From Pseudacidobacterium ailaaui (lineage in GTDB: Bacteria > Acidobacteriota > Terriglobia > Terriglobales > Acidobacteriaceae), in contig NZ_JIAL01000001.1 in the NCBI RefSeq assembly GCF_000688455.1, forward strand, positions 3,131,001 through 3,195,000: a DNA stretch of 64,000 nt, written 5' to 3'. Positions 35,549 through 43,010 of this stretch are shown here, in pieces. Every line of letters starts with the position of its first letter. The stretch's first letter is position 1. A model generated the notes under the pieces. It saw only the letters and a program-made list of their open reading frames with translations, was not told the origin of the DNA and searched no databases. A program made the position numbers and the translations under genes.

Positions 35549-35624
35549 ATCTCTCAGAGCTCTCTCTTTTCATCCTGCGGTCGATAGGCCGCGCGCATCT
35601 CTGTTTTTACTACGAGGAGCTCTT

Positions 35625-36872
35625 GTGACCCGATTTTTGCTCTTTTTCCTGCTTTCGTGCAGTGTTCTGTCTGGACAGGACATGTCAGACCTGATGGACC
35701 GTGGAAACCATGATTTTGCGCAGCAGATTGTGCATCACGCGACCTCCGGCACTAGCGCTGAGCCGAATTCTACCCCCACGCCGATGTGGATGAAGATGCA
35801 GGGCAACTGGATGCTGATGTTCCATGCCAATGCCTTTGTCATGGATGAGCAGCAAACGAGTCCACGCGGAGGAGACAAATTTTTTTCGACCAACTGGTTC
35901 ATGCCCATGGCGCAGCGTTCGCTGGGGCCTGGATATCTGACCTTGCGCGGAATGTTCAGCCTGGAACCAGCGACAATCACAGAGCGCCGTTATCCATTGC
36001 TTTTCCAGCAGGGAGAAACCGCTTACGGCAAGCCGATTGTAGACGGACAACATCCGCATAATTTTTTGATGGAATTGGCCGCCATTTATGACTGGAAGCT
36101 GGGCGAGCATTCGTTATTGACTTTCTATGCGGCCCCGGTCGGAGATCCCGCCATTGGCCCAACAGCATTTCCCCATCGCGCCTCCGCATTGGAAAACCCG
36201 GTGGCCCCCCTGGGACACCATCAGGAAGATTCCACACACATTGCTGCAGATGTCATCACAGCAGGATTCACGCACGGCATTGTACGTATCGAGGGCAGTG
36301 GATTTCATGGGCGGGAACCGAACGAGCACCGCTGGCAGGTCCAACAGGGGGCGATCGACTCCTGGTCTCTGCGGCTGGCGATGCAACCCGGGCAAAACTG
36401 GAGCGGACAGTACTCCTATGGGCGCCTGCACAGTCCGGAAGCGCTGTTTCCTACCGAAGACCAAGAGCGCATGACAGCATCTGTGATGTATAACCGGCCT
36501 CTCAAAAAGGGCAACTGGGCGAGCTCACTCGTATGGGGAAGGACCCGGTCTCTGTCCGATCAGGTGATCCAGAATAGTTATCTGCTCGAATCCACGCTGC
36601 AATTTGCCGAAAAAAATTACCTCTGGACACGCATGGAAAACGTAGACCGCACTACAGAGCTGCTCGATGAAGCAGGACCGGAAGAACCGGCAGGCCGGGT
36701 TCAGGCTTACACCTTTGGATATGACCGCAATTTCAGCCTGCTGTCCCACTGGACGACAGCCTGGGGGGCGCAGGTGTCCGTTTACAGCCCCGGTCCGCCG
36801 TTGCAACACGTGTATGGAAGCGATCCTATGGGGGTGATTGTGTTTTTCCGCTTACGCCCGAGAGGGAAATGA
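35625..36872 (+). CDS. Met/His-rich outer-membrane protein, putative copper-related
   Basis: 415-residue secreted protein starting at GTG 35625 with GAGGAG five bases upstream. After a signal peptide, the mature start is rich in Met and His (MWMKMQGNWMLMFHANAF), and alternating beta-strand segments suggest a barrel. Motifs such as VDGQHPHNFLMELA, PLGHHQEDSTHIAADV and SGFHGREPNEHRW recur in proteins I recall next to copper-efflux (CusAB/CopA-like) genes, though no such pump is in this window. Its function is inferred. It could instead be a general porin-like protein. Confidence 0.7.
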   Translation: MTRFLLFFLLSCSVLSGQDMSDLMDRGNHDFAQQIVHHATSGTSAEPNSTPTPMWMKMQGNWMLMFHANAFVMDEQQTSPRGGDKFFSTNWFMPMAQRSLGPGYLTLRGMFSLEPATITERRYPLLFQQGETAYGKPIVDGQHPHNFLMELAAIYDWKLGEHSLLTFYAAPVGDPAIGPTAFPHRASALENPVAPLGHHQEDSTHIAADVITAGFTHGIVRIEGSGFHGREPNEHRWQVQQGAIDSWSLRLAMQPGQNWSGQYSYGRLHSPEALFPTEDQERMTASVMYNRPLKKGNWASSLVWGRTRSLSDQVIQNSYLLESTLQFAEKNYLWTRMENVDRTTELLDEAGPEEPAGRVQAYTFGYDRNFSLLSHWTTAWGAQVSVYSPGPPLQHVYGSDPMGVIVFFRLRPRGK

Positions 36873-36915
36873 AGCCCATGCGTTCACTGAGACATCGAAG
36901 AAATAGAACGGACGG

Positions 36916-38250
36916 ATGAAAAACAAGGGACAGACAAAACCAGAGAAACCAGCGGCAAATAGGGATTTTTCTCACGCCTGGCGCGCATTACGGCACCGTA
37001 ACTTTCGCCTCTTTTTTGGCGGGCAGAGCATTTCGCTGATTGGTACCTGGATGACGCGGATTGCGACTTCCTGGCTGGTCTATCGCCTTACGAAGTCATC
37101 ACTGCTGCTAGGCACGGTCAGCTTTGCCGGACAGATACCAACCTTTCTGTTCGCCCCATTTGCAGGTGTTCTGGTAGACCGCGCAGACCGCCGCAAGGTG
37201 CTGATCTGGACACAGGCGCTGGCGATGGTGCAATCGCTGGCGCTGGCTGGATTGACGCTGACGCACATCATCACGATCCATGAGGTGTTGCTGCTGAGTG
37301 TCTTTCAAGGGCTGATTAATGCCTTTGACATGCCTGGCAGGCAGGCCTTCATGGTCCAAATGGTCGAGGACCGCGCAGACCTATCCAACGCCATTGCCAT
37401 TAACTCTTCGATGGTCAACCTGGCGCGTCTGGTGGGGCCTTCGCTGGCAGGTCTGGTCATTGCTGCCACCAATGAAGGCTGGTGCTTCCTGATGGATGGT
37501 GTGAGCTATATTGCGGTGATCGCCTCGCTGTTGATGATGCGGGTCAGACAGGGAGATGAGAGGCCTGGTGCAACCTCCATGATCGAACAACTCAAAGAAG
37601 GCTGGGTCTATGTCTCCGGTTCTGTGCCCGTTCGCACAATTCTCTTGCTTTTTGCCCTGGTCAGTCTGATGGGGATGCCTTTTGTCGTGCTGATGCCGGT
37701 ATTTGCTGCGCAGGTGCTTCATGGAGGGCCGCATACACTGGGTTTTCTGATGGGGGCATTGGGAGTAGGGGCCCTGATATCGGCACTTTCGCTTGTGGTC
37801 CGCAAATCAGTACGTGGGCTTTCCAAAATGGTCCCGCTGGCGGCCTTGATTTTTGGCCTGGGGCTGATTGCTTTTGGATTTTCCACCCGCCAATGGCTTT
37901 CCCTGCTGTTGATGCTGGTCACCGGCTTTGGCATGATGCAGGGAATGACGGCCAGCAATACGATCATCCAGACGCTCGTTCCGGAGGACAAACGAGGCCG
38001 TGTTATGAGCTATTACACCATCGCTTTTGTGGGTATGGCCCCCTTCGGCAGCCTGTTGGCCGGTGGGCTGGCCCACGCAATTGGCGCGCAGCGTACCGTC
38101 ATTGTAAGTGGAATTGCCTGTATCGCCGGTGCCCTTTGGTTTTGGGCCCACCTAAAAGACGTGCGGGAAGAGATGCGGCCGATCTATGAACAACTCGGTA
38201 TCCTTCAACCGCGGATGCCGGCAGTCGTAGAAGAAGAAGTCAACAGTTGA
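36916..38250 (+). CDS. MFS exporter, EntS-like
   Basis: 444 residues, about twelve transmembrane segments. The opening FSHAWRALRHRNFRLFFGGQ, the PTFLFAPFAGVLVDRADRRK motif A loop and the PEDKRGRVMSYYTIAFVGMAP motif between helices match the MFS_3/EntS group of drug and siderophore exporters. It starts 43 bases after the Met/His-rich gene on the same strand, so it might belong to that unit. Substrate unknown. Confidence 0.92.
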   Translation: MKNKGQTKPEKPAANRDFSHAWRALRHRNFRLFFGGQSISLIGTWMTRIATSWLVYRLTKSSLLLGTVSFAGQIPTFLFAPFAGVLVDRADRRKVLIWTQALAMVQSLALAGLTLTHIITIHEVLLLSVFQGLINAFDMPGRQAFMVQMVEDRADLSNAIAINSSMVNLARLVGPSLAGLVIAATNEGWCFLMDGVSYIAVIASLLMMRVRQGDERPGATSMIEQLKEGWVYVSGSVPVRTILLLFALVSLMGMPFVVLMPVFAAQVLHGGPHTLGFLMGALGVGALISALSLVVRKSVRGLSKMVPLAALIFGLGLIAFGFSTRQWLSLLLMLVTGFGMMQGMTASNTIIQTLVPEDKRGRVMSYYTIAFVGMAPFGSLLAGGLAHAIGAQRTVIVSGIACIAGALWFWAHLKDVREEMRPIYEQLGILQPRMPAVVEEEVNS

Positions 38251-38274
38251 CTGCAAATGCCAAAAACCGGTGCC

Positions 38275-38895
38275 TTATGACGAAATGCCGAGTGAAGACG
38301 GCTGCGTGGGCAGTTCCAACTGTTCTGACCCGGTAAAAGGTTCAAAATGCGTCCTGCACCGTGCTTCATATAAACCGACGGCCCCTACAACGACGAGTTC
38401 ACGGCTTTCACCAAGCCTTTGCGTGTGGATCGCCGGCGCTCCGCACACCATACAAACAGCAGAAAGCTTCAACACCTCGTCGGCCACCGCCATCAGGTCG
38501 GGAATCGGTCGGAACGGTTCACCGGCGTAGGTCGTGTCCAGACCGGCAATGATGATGCGCTTTCCCCGATGCACCATCTCGAGCGCGAGATGCACCAGGC
38601 TTTCATCAAAAAACTGGGCTTCATCGATGCCCAGGACATCCACTTCATCAAGTTTTGGAAATAGCGCCTCGCGCAAATGGTCCACACTCGGAACCACGCA
38701 GGCATCATGGGTCTGGGCGCTATGGGAAGCAATTGCAGTTTTGTGATAGCGCAGGTCAATGTCCGGCTTGAAGCAAATCACGCGCTGCCGCGCAATCTTT
38801 GCTCGGCGAATCCGTCGAATCAGTTCCTCAGATTTACCGGAAAACATCGGTCCGGTGATGACCTCGATACGTCCTGGAAAGGGGACTGCGCTCAT
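38275..38895 (-). CDS. tdk: Thymidine kinase
   Basis: Salvage enzyme phosphorylating thymidine. P-loop [11 protein letters not shown] at residues about 15-25, the DEAQFF Walker B motif and the [10 protein letters not shown] lasso region identify type II TK. The zinc site is seen in CMVCGAP and a C-terminal EARCRTH. 206 residues, the usual length. The start overlaps the kdsA stop by four bases (ATGA), coupling the two genes. Confidence 0.96.
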   Translation of the reverse strand: MSAVPFPGRIEVITGPMFSGKSEELIRRIRRAKIARQRVICFKPDIDLRYHKTAIASHSAQTHDACVVPSVDHLREALFPKLDEVDVLGIDEAQFFDESLVHLALEMVHRGKRIIIAGLDTTYAGEPFRPIPDLMAVADEVLKLSAVCMVCGAPAIHTQRLGESRELVVVGAVGLYEARCRTHFEPFTGSEQLELPTQPSSLGISS

Positions 38896-39728
38896 GGCAG
38901 TACCCCCTTTGTGCGGACGGCCTCATGAACTGCGAGGAGGCTTTCGAGGACAGGCCGAAGGTCCTTGAGGGCCAAGGCATTGGCTCCATCAGACTTGGCC
39001 TCTTTTGGATTGTCGTGGACCTCAAGAAAAACACCATCCACGCCGGCAGCGACTGCAGCGCGCGTCAAGACCGGAATGAATTCAGGCTGGCCGCCGGAAA
39101 CTCCATTGGCAGCCGAGGGCGTTTGCACAGAATGTGTTCCATCGAAGACAACTGGAGCAAACCGGCGCATGATGGGAAGGGAGCGCATGTCCACAACAAG
39201 ATTGTTGTATCCAAAGCTGGCGCCTCTTTCCGTCAGAAATACGCGGGAGTTTCCGGTAGCGGCTAGTTTTTCAACAGCATGTTTCATGTCCCAGGGCGCC
39301 ACAAACTGGCCCTTTTTTACGTTGACTGCACGCCCCGTCCGTCCGGCCGCAAGCAACAGGTCTGTCTGTCGGCAGAGAAAGGCAGGAATCTGCAGGACAT
39401 CGGCGCCTTCGGCGGCAATCTCGCAGTGTCCCGGCTCATGTACATCGGTGAGCACCGGCAGTCCGGTGCTTTCTGCCAGACGGCGCAAAATGGCCGTGCC
39501 CTCGACCAGGCCAGGCCCGCGAAAGCTGGTGACCGATGTTCGGTTGGCCTTGTCATACGAGGCCTTGAAGATATAGGGAACGCCCAGATCTGAAGTTACG
39601 CGCTGGATCGCTTCCGCCATTTTGCGCGCATGGGCTTCACTTTCGATGACGCAAGGACCGGCAATTAAAAAGAGCTTTCCGGCGCCCACGTGGACAGCAC
39701 CAATTTCAAATTCACGACTCACATTCAT
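38892..39728 (-). CDS. kdsA: 3-deoxy-8-phosphooctulonate synthase
   Basis: Condenses arabinose 5-phosphate and PEP to Kdo-8-phosphate for lipid A/core. [31 protein letters not shown] and [10 protein letters not shown] are the expected active-site motifs. ATG 39728 gives 278 residues, the normal length; the in-frame start at 39785 would add 19 unrelated residues. The [13 protein letters not shown] region and the NKEAKSDG-type C-terminal motif (here [11 protein letters not shown]) are conserved. Works upstream of waaA, which is 14 kb away in this window. Confidence 0.97.
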   Translation of the reverse strand: MNVSREFEIGAVHVGAGKLFLIAGPCVIESEAHARKMAEAIQRVTSDLGVPYIFKASYDKANRTSVTSFRGPGLVEGTAILRRLAESTGLPVLTDVHEPGHCEIAAEGADVLQIPAFLCRQTDLLLAAGRTGRAVNVKKGQFVAPWDMKHAVEKLAATGNSRVFLTERGASFGYNNLVVDMRSLPIMRRFAPVVFDGTHSVQTPSAANGVSGGQPEFIPVLTRAAVAAGVDGVFLEVHDNPKEAKSDGANALALKDLRPVLESLLAVHEAVRTKGVLP

Positions 39729-39744
39729 GATTGAAACATAAGAT

Positions 39745-39763
39745 CCACTGCACTGAGCAGTGG
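39745..39763. promoter_or_regulatory. Dyad CCACTGC-N5-GCAGTGG upstream of kdsA
   Basis: A perfect seven-base dyad with a five-base spacer, 17 bases upstream of the kdsA ATG. On the minus strand a TATGTT hexamer lies between it and the start codon. It could be an operator overlapping the -35 region or a leader hairpin. Confidence 0.35.
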
Positions 39764-39783
39764 GAGTATTTGCCCGGAAAAGC

Positions 39784-39807
39784 AAAAAGGCCGCATTGAA
39801 GGGCCTT
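39784..39807 (-). terminator. Rho-independent terminator after the first beta-propeller gene
   Basis: On the minus strand AAGGCC (39807-39802) pairs with GGCCTT (39792-39787) around a nine-base loop, and the run continues as TTTTT then GCTTTT. It lies about 78 bases past the stop of the beta-propeller lipoprotein gene at 39885. Confidence 0.6.
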
Positions 39808-39884
39808 CTTGCTCAGAATAACGATAAGGAACGTTCCTCCGGGCCTGCGCTCCGTTCAAGCGCAATCCAGAGTGAAGGAAACCA

Positions 39885-41135
39885 TCACCCAGCCGTGCTT
39901 TGGACGTTCTGTAAAGAGTGGTTTCCGTGTGGAATGGCCGCAGCACAGGTAGGCTGTCCGCTAGCGCTGTAGGGCGAATTCTGCGTGGAAGTCAACGCGC
40001 CGGTATTTGGGTTCAGCTCAAAGCCAGTCACGGTGTTGTCAATAAAGTTGGCCGTGTAGACGAAACGCCCCAACGCTGGCTCAACCAACACGCAGAAGGG
40101 TCCTGCCCCGGTGGCATAGGTCCCTGCCCCGGCTACCGCTGACGGAGTTCCATTGGAGCCAATTGCGTATGCACTGATGTCGTTGGCATTGTAATTGGCG
40201 ACATAGAGATACTGCCCACGAGGATCCACCGTAATATTGAACGGCAAAGTGTCCGTCTTGGTGGGACCATTGGGGTTAGGGCTCAAAGCACCGGTGGAGA
40301 GAATCGTAAAGGTAATGAGCTGGTTCTGGAGACTGTCGGTTACATAGAGGTAAGTCCCGTTCTGGCTCGTCACCGCAATCAGAGAAGAGGGCGAGGTCCC
40401 GGCCTGGAAGGGGCTGCCGGCCACATTCGACAGGGTTCCGCCAGAAGCCACATTAAAGGCATAAACTTCACCCAGGCTGGATGCGGAATTCTGGGCCGAG
40501 ACGTAGACATAGTTTCCATTGGCCAGAGCAGAAACACCCGTTGGATTCATCCCCACCGGTACATAGGTTGCCGTTTGCGTGGTGTTGCTGGAATCCACAA
40601 ACGTCTGGGTCACCGGAGTGCAGCCGGTAAGTGCCTGGTTGGAATTCAAAGGATAGACAACAACGTCGCCCGGGCCAGGATTGCTGCTGCTGTATACCGG
40701 TCCACCCGGATATTGCGGCGAGTACTGGTCGACCACGTATAAGAAAGTCCCGGATTGGTTCACGGCGATGGCCAGCGGAGCAGATCCCGGCGTATTGCAG
40801 GTCTGCTGAGGATAGATTTTGGCGTCGGTACCGATGGCAAACTGCACAATGTTGTTGTCGTCCTTGTTAACAACATACAGATACTTGCCATTCGGCGATG
40901 TCACCATGGCCACAGGATTTCTGCCGCCAGAGGGGTAGGGTGACTCCTGGATCTGCGTCAGTGCTCCAGACAGAGAGTCAGCCAGATAGACGTTGATCTG
41001 TCCTGGATTGTTCTTGGAGGCTGCCACATACACGTAGTCCACTGTGTTGCTGGGGCTGCAGGAGGTAAGAGCAAGACCCGCCCCCAGAGACGTTGCTGCG
41101 GCCAGAAGCAACCGGCCCGATTTCCTCAACTTCAT
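39885..41135 (-). CDS. YncE-like/lactonase-fold beta-propeller lipoprotein
   Basis: 416 residues. A lipobox LTSC follows an N-terminal hydrophobic segment, so the mature protein should be membrane-anchored at about Cys26. The body is a seven-bladed propeller of the cytochrome-D1/lactonase type, with repeated blade motifs such as GKYLYVVNKDDNNIVQFAI and GTYLYVTDSLQNQLITFTI. The 6-phosphogluconolactonase-like fold does not prove that activity. It is paralogous to the next gene upstream, with which it shares leader sequence. Confidence 0.88.
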   Translation of the reverse strand: MKLRKSGRLLLAAATSLGAGLALTSCSPSNTVDYVYVAASKNNPGQINVYLADSLSGALTQIQESPYPSGGRNPVAMVTSPNGKYLYVVNKDDNNIVQFAIGTDAKIYPQQTCNTPGSAPLAIAVNQSGTFLYVVDQYSPQYPGGPVYSSSNPGPGDVVVYPLNSNQALTGCTPVTQTFVDSSNTTQTATYVPVGMNPTGVSALANGNYVYVSAQNSASSLGEVYAFNVASGGTLSNVAGSPFQAGTSPSSLIAVTSQNGTYLYVTDSLQNQLITFTILSTGALSPNPNGPTKTDTLPFNITVDPRGQYLYVANYNANDISAYAIGSNGTPSAVAGAGTYATGAGPFCVLVEPALGRFVYTANFIDNTVTGFELNPNTGALTSTQNSPYSASGQPTCAAAIPHGNHSLQNVQSTAG

Positions 41136-41204
41136 GCGCTTCCTTCATCCTGGCCTCAAGCGGCGCAGGTATTCTTTTCGATTCGGGAAGTGACTCCCGT
41201 TTGC

Positions 41205-41210
41205 ATTGTA
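41205..41210 (-). promoter_or_regulatory. Putative -10 box of the first beta-propeller gene
   Basis: TACAAT on the minus strand, preceded by TTT and followed by GCAAACGGGAGT. The equivalent element is at 42700-42705 before the paralogue. No good -35 box is seen at the standard distance. Confidence 0.45.
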
Positions 41211-41273
41211 AAATCCCGGGCCATGTTTGGCATATGACACCCTACATGGCCTATGGTCCTTGCCAACCGCTGC

Positions 41274-42635
41274 TCAGCTTGTGCGTCCGCTGATAGCACA
41301 CCAGGTCGGATTGCCGACGGTATTAAAGGTCGACCCGCGGCGCAGAAGAGTCAGCGAGCCGGATTTTGGATCAAGAATACGTCCGGTAATCTGACTGTCG
41401 TTAAAGCCAGTGGTATACACATACTGGTTTGACGGGTCTTCCAGAATGCAGCTGACCCCGGAGCCTGAACCATACGGCTCTCCGGGAATGGGGGAAAGTG
41501 CTCCGCTGCTCGAATCTACAATGGTAAAACCCGTAATTTCACTGATTGGATTGACGGTTCCTGAGGTGGGCCCGGAATTGGCGACGTAAATAAATTTACT
41601 TTGACTGTCGACGATCAGAGCGGTTGGGTTCTGGGCCGTCGAATCGTTCTGCGTCACACCACTGGACTGCAACTGGAGAATTCCATTGGATCCTACCGTG
41701 TAAGAGCGTATCTGATTCAGACCGGCATCCAGGATATAAACGTCCGAGGCCCCGATCAGAGAGGTACCTTTGGCCGTGGTAATCGCTGACATCCGCTGGG
41801 TGCCCATGGCTAAAGGAGCATTTTGCGTCAGTGTTAACTGACCGGTGGAGCTGTTCAACTGATACGGGAAAACGGTTTGCAGATCATTGTTTGTGGAGCT
41901 TCCAGCATCTGCCGTCAGAACATAGCCGCCGGAGATGGTGAAGTCCACCGGGAAGCAGCCGACCGGGAAGTACGTAAGTTGTACCGTTGTGCCATTGGCA
42001 GTAGTGGCCTGCTGCTGCTGGTTGGTAATAATGGACAGGCGGCCCGTACTGCTGTCAATCGAAAAGACCGTGATCCCTCCCCGCGGATAATACTTTCCAT
42101 CTGAGCCCTGGCAGGGATAGGTGCTGCTATAGCTGTTCTGCGGGGTGAAGGTGCTGGTGAAAGTCCCGTCCGCTTTCAAAATAGGAACATAAGTGTCCAG
42201 AGCGAACATGAACTTGCCGCTCGAATCGGTCAGGATGCGGGTAGTTTTTGAACCCTGGCTGGTATAGCTCAACTGAAAGGCCAGATTTCCGTACCCGCCG
42301 ACGTTGAAAACAGCAATCGTGGCGCCGTTGTAAGTGATGGCGCCGCTTGAGTCTGTCTGTTCCGCCCCCTCATTCAGGACGTAGACATAACGTCCTCCAC
42401 TGAGGACAAGGACCCGCACGGGGTTCGTGCCGCCGGAGCCGTATGGAGATCCCGGAGCCGGGTTTAACGCGCCGGTCTCATAGCTCACACGGTATGAGCC
42501 GATTTGGTTATATTGCGAGCCAACTGTGAAGAGGAATGCCTCTGTGTAATCGTTCCGGCACGAAACAGTCCCGACAATCAGGACTGCGGTAACTACCGCG
42601 GCCAAAGCCATCTGGCCAAACTTTTTAAACCTCAT
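41274..42635 (-). CDS. YncE-like beta-propeller lipoprotein, second paralogue
   Basis: 453 residues with lipobox GTVSC after the hydrophobic leader, then propeller blades such as GGRYVYVLNEGAEQTDSSG and SKFIYVANSGPTSGTVNPI. It is larger than its neighbour because of longer loops, including one around GGITVFSIDSSTGRLSIITN. Both genes have the same 25-base sequence at and before the start codon, showing that the pair arose by tandem duplication including the leader. Function unknown; surface or periplasmic binding is likely. Confidence 0.86.
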   Translation of the reverse strand: MRFKKFGQMALAAVVTAVLIVGTVSCRNDYTEAFLFTVGSQYNQIGSYRVSYETGALNPAPGSPYGSGGTNPVRVLVLSGGRYVYVLNEGAEQTDSSGAITYNGATIAVFNVGGYGNLAFQLSYTSQGSKTTRILTDSSGKFMFALDTYVPILKADGTFTSTFTPQNSYSSTYPCQGSDGKYYPRGGITVFSIDSSTGRLSIITNQQQQATTANGTTVQLTYFPVGCFPVDFTISGGYVLTADAGSSTNNDLQTVFPYQLNSSTGQLTLTQNAPLAMGTQRMSAITTAKGTSLIGASDVYILDAGLNQIRSYTVGSNGILQLQSSGVTQNDSTAQNPTALIVDSQSKFIYVANSGPTSGTVNPISEITGFTIVDSSSGALSPIPGEPYGSGSGVSCILEDPSNQYVYTTGFNDSQITGRILDPKSGSLTLLRRGSTFNTVGNPTWCAISGRTS

Positions 42636-42699
42636 GCGCTTCCTTCATCCTGGCCTCGAATGCGGCGCAGGGAACTTGTTGGGAACCACTCCCGTCTGC

Positions 42700-42705
42700 A
42701 TTGTA
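42700..42705 (-). promoter_or_regulatory. Putative -10 box of the second beta-propeller gene
   Basis: TACAAT on the minus strand in the context TTTTACAATGCAGACGGGAG, matching the element before the downstream paralogue at 41205. Confidence 0.45.
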
Positions 42706-42844
42706 AAACATCAGGACCCAAAACCGTGCATATCACTCAAAGCAGAGCCTGTCAGGCGGACACTCTGTTGTGATCCATAGTTTTCTTGACGGCCTGATTG
42801 TTATTGAGACTTTTCTAATTTTGCACCGTAAGCAGAGGAAAGGG

Positions 42845-42994
42845 AATTTTCCGGCAGGAAAATTTCTTCTCCACAAGGTGCCAAGGCACCGATGAACAGC
42901 ATCGAGGAGGCTGATTTTCGAGCAGCCCTCCACCGGGCCTGAGCGAAAAACTGGCCCGGTAGGAGGGATCGAAGCAGAAATTTTTCTTCTCCAG
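42845..42994. other. Hairpin-rich structured intergenic element
   Basis: The stretch 42636-43010 holds no convincing gene. Its right part is packed with perfect or near-perfect stems: AATTTTCC/GGAAAATT (42845-42864), GGTGC/GCACC (42877-42890), CGATG/CATCG (42890-42904), GGCTG/CAGCC (42909-42927) and CCCTCCACCGGGCC with GGCCCGGT-A-GGAGGG (42926-42967). The last is a 14-pair stem with one bulge and competes with the one before it. Near-direct repeats (minus strand GGAGAAGAAA then A/T run then CTGC) flank the block at about 42854-42873 and 42974-42993. It could be a terminator cluster, a small RNA or a dispersed hairpin repeat. Confidence 0.6.
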
Positions 42995-43010
42995 CACCCA
43001 AGGAGGCCGC

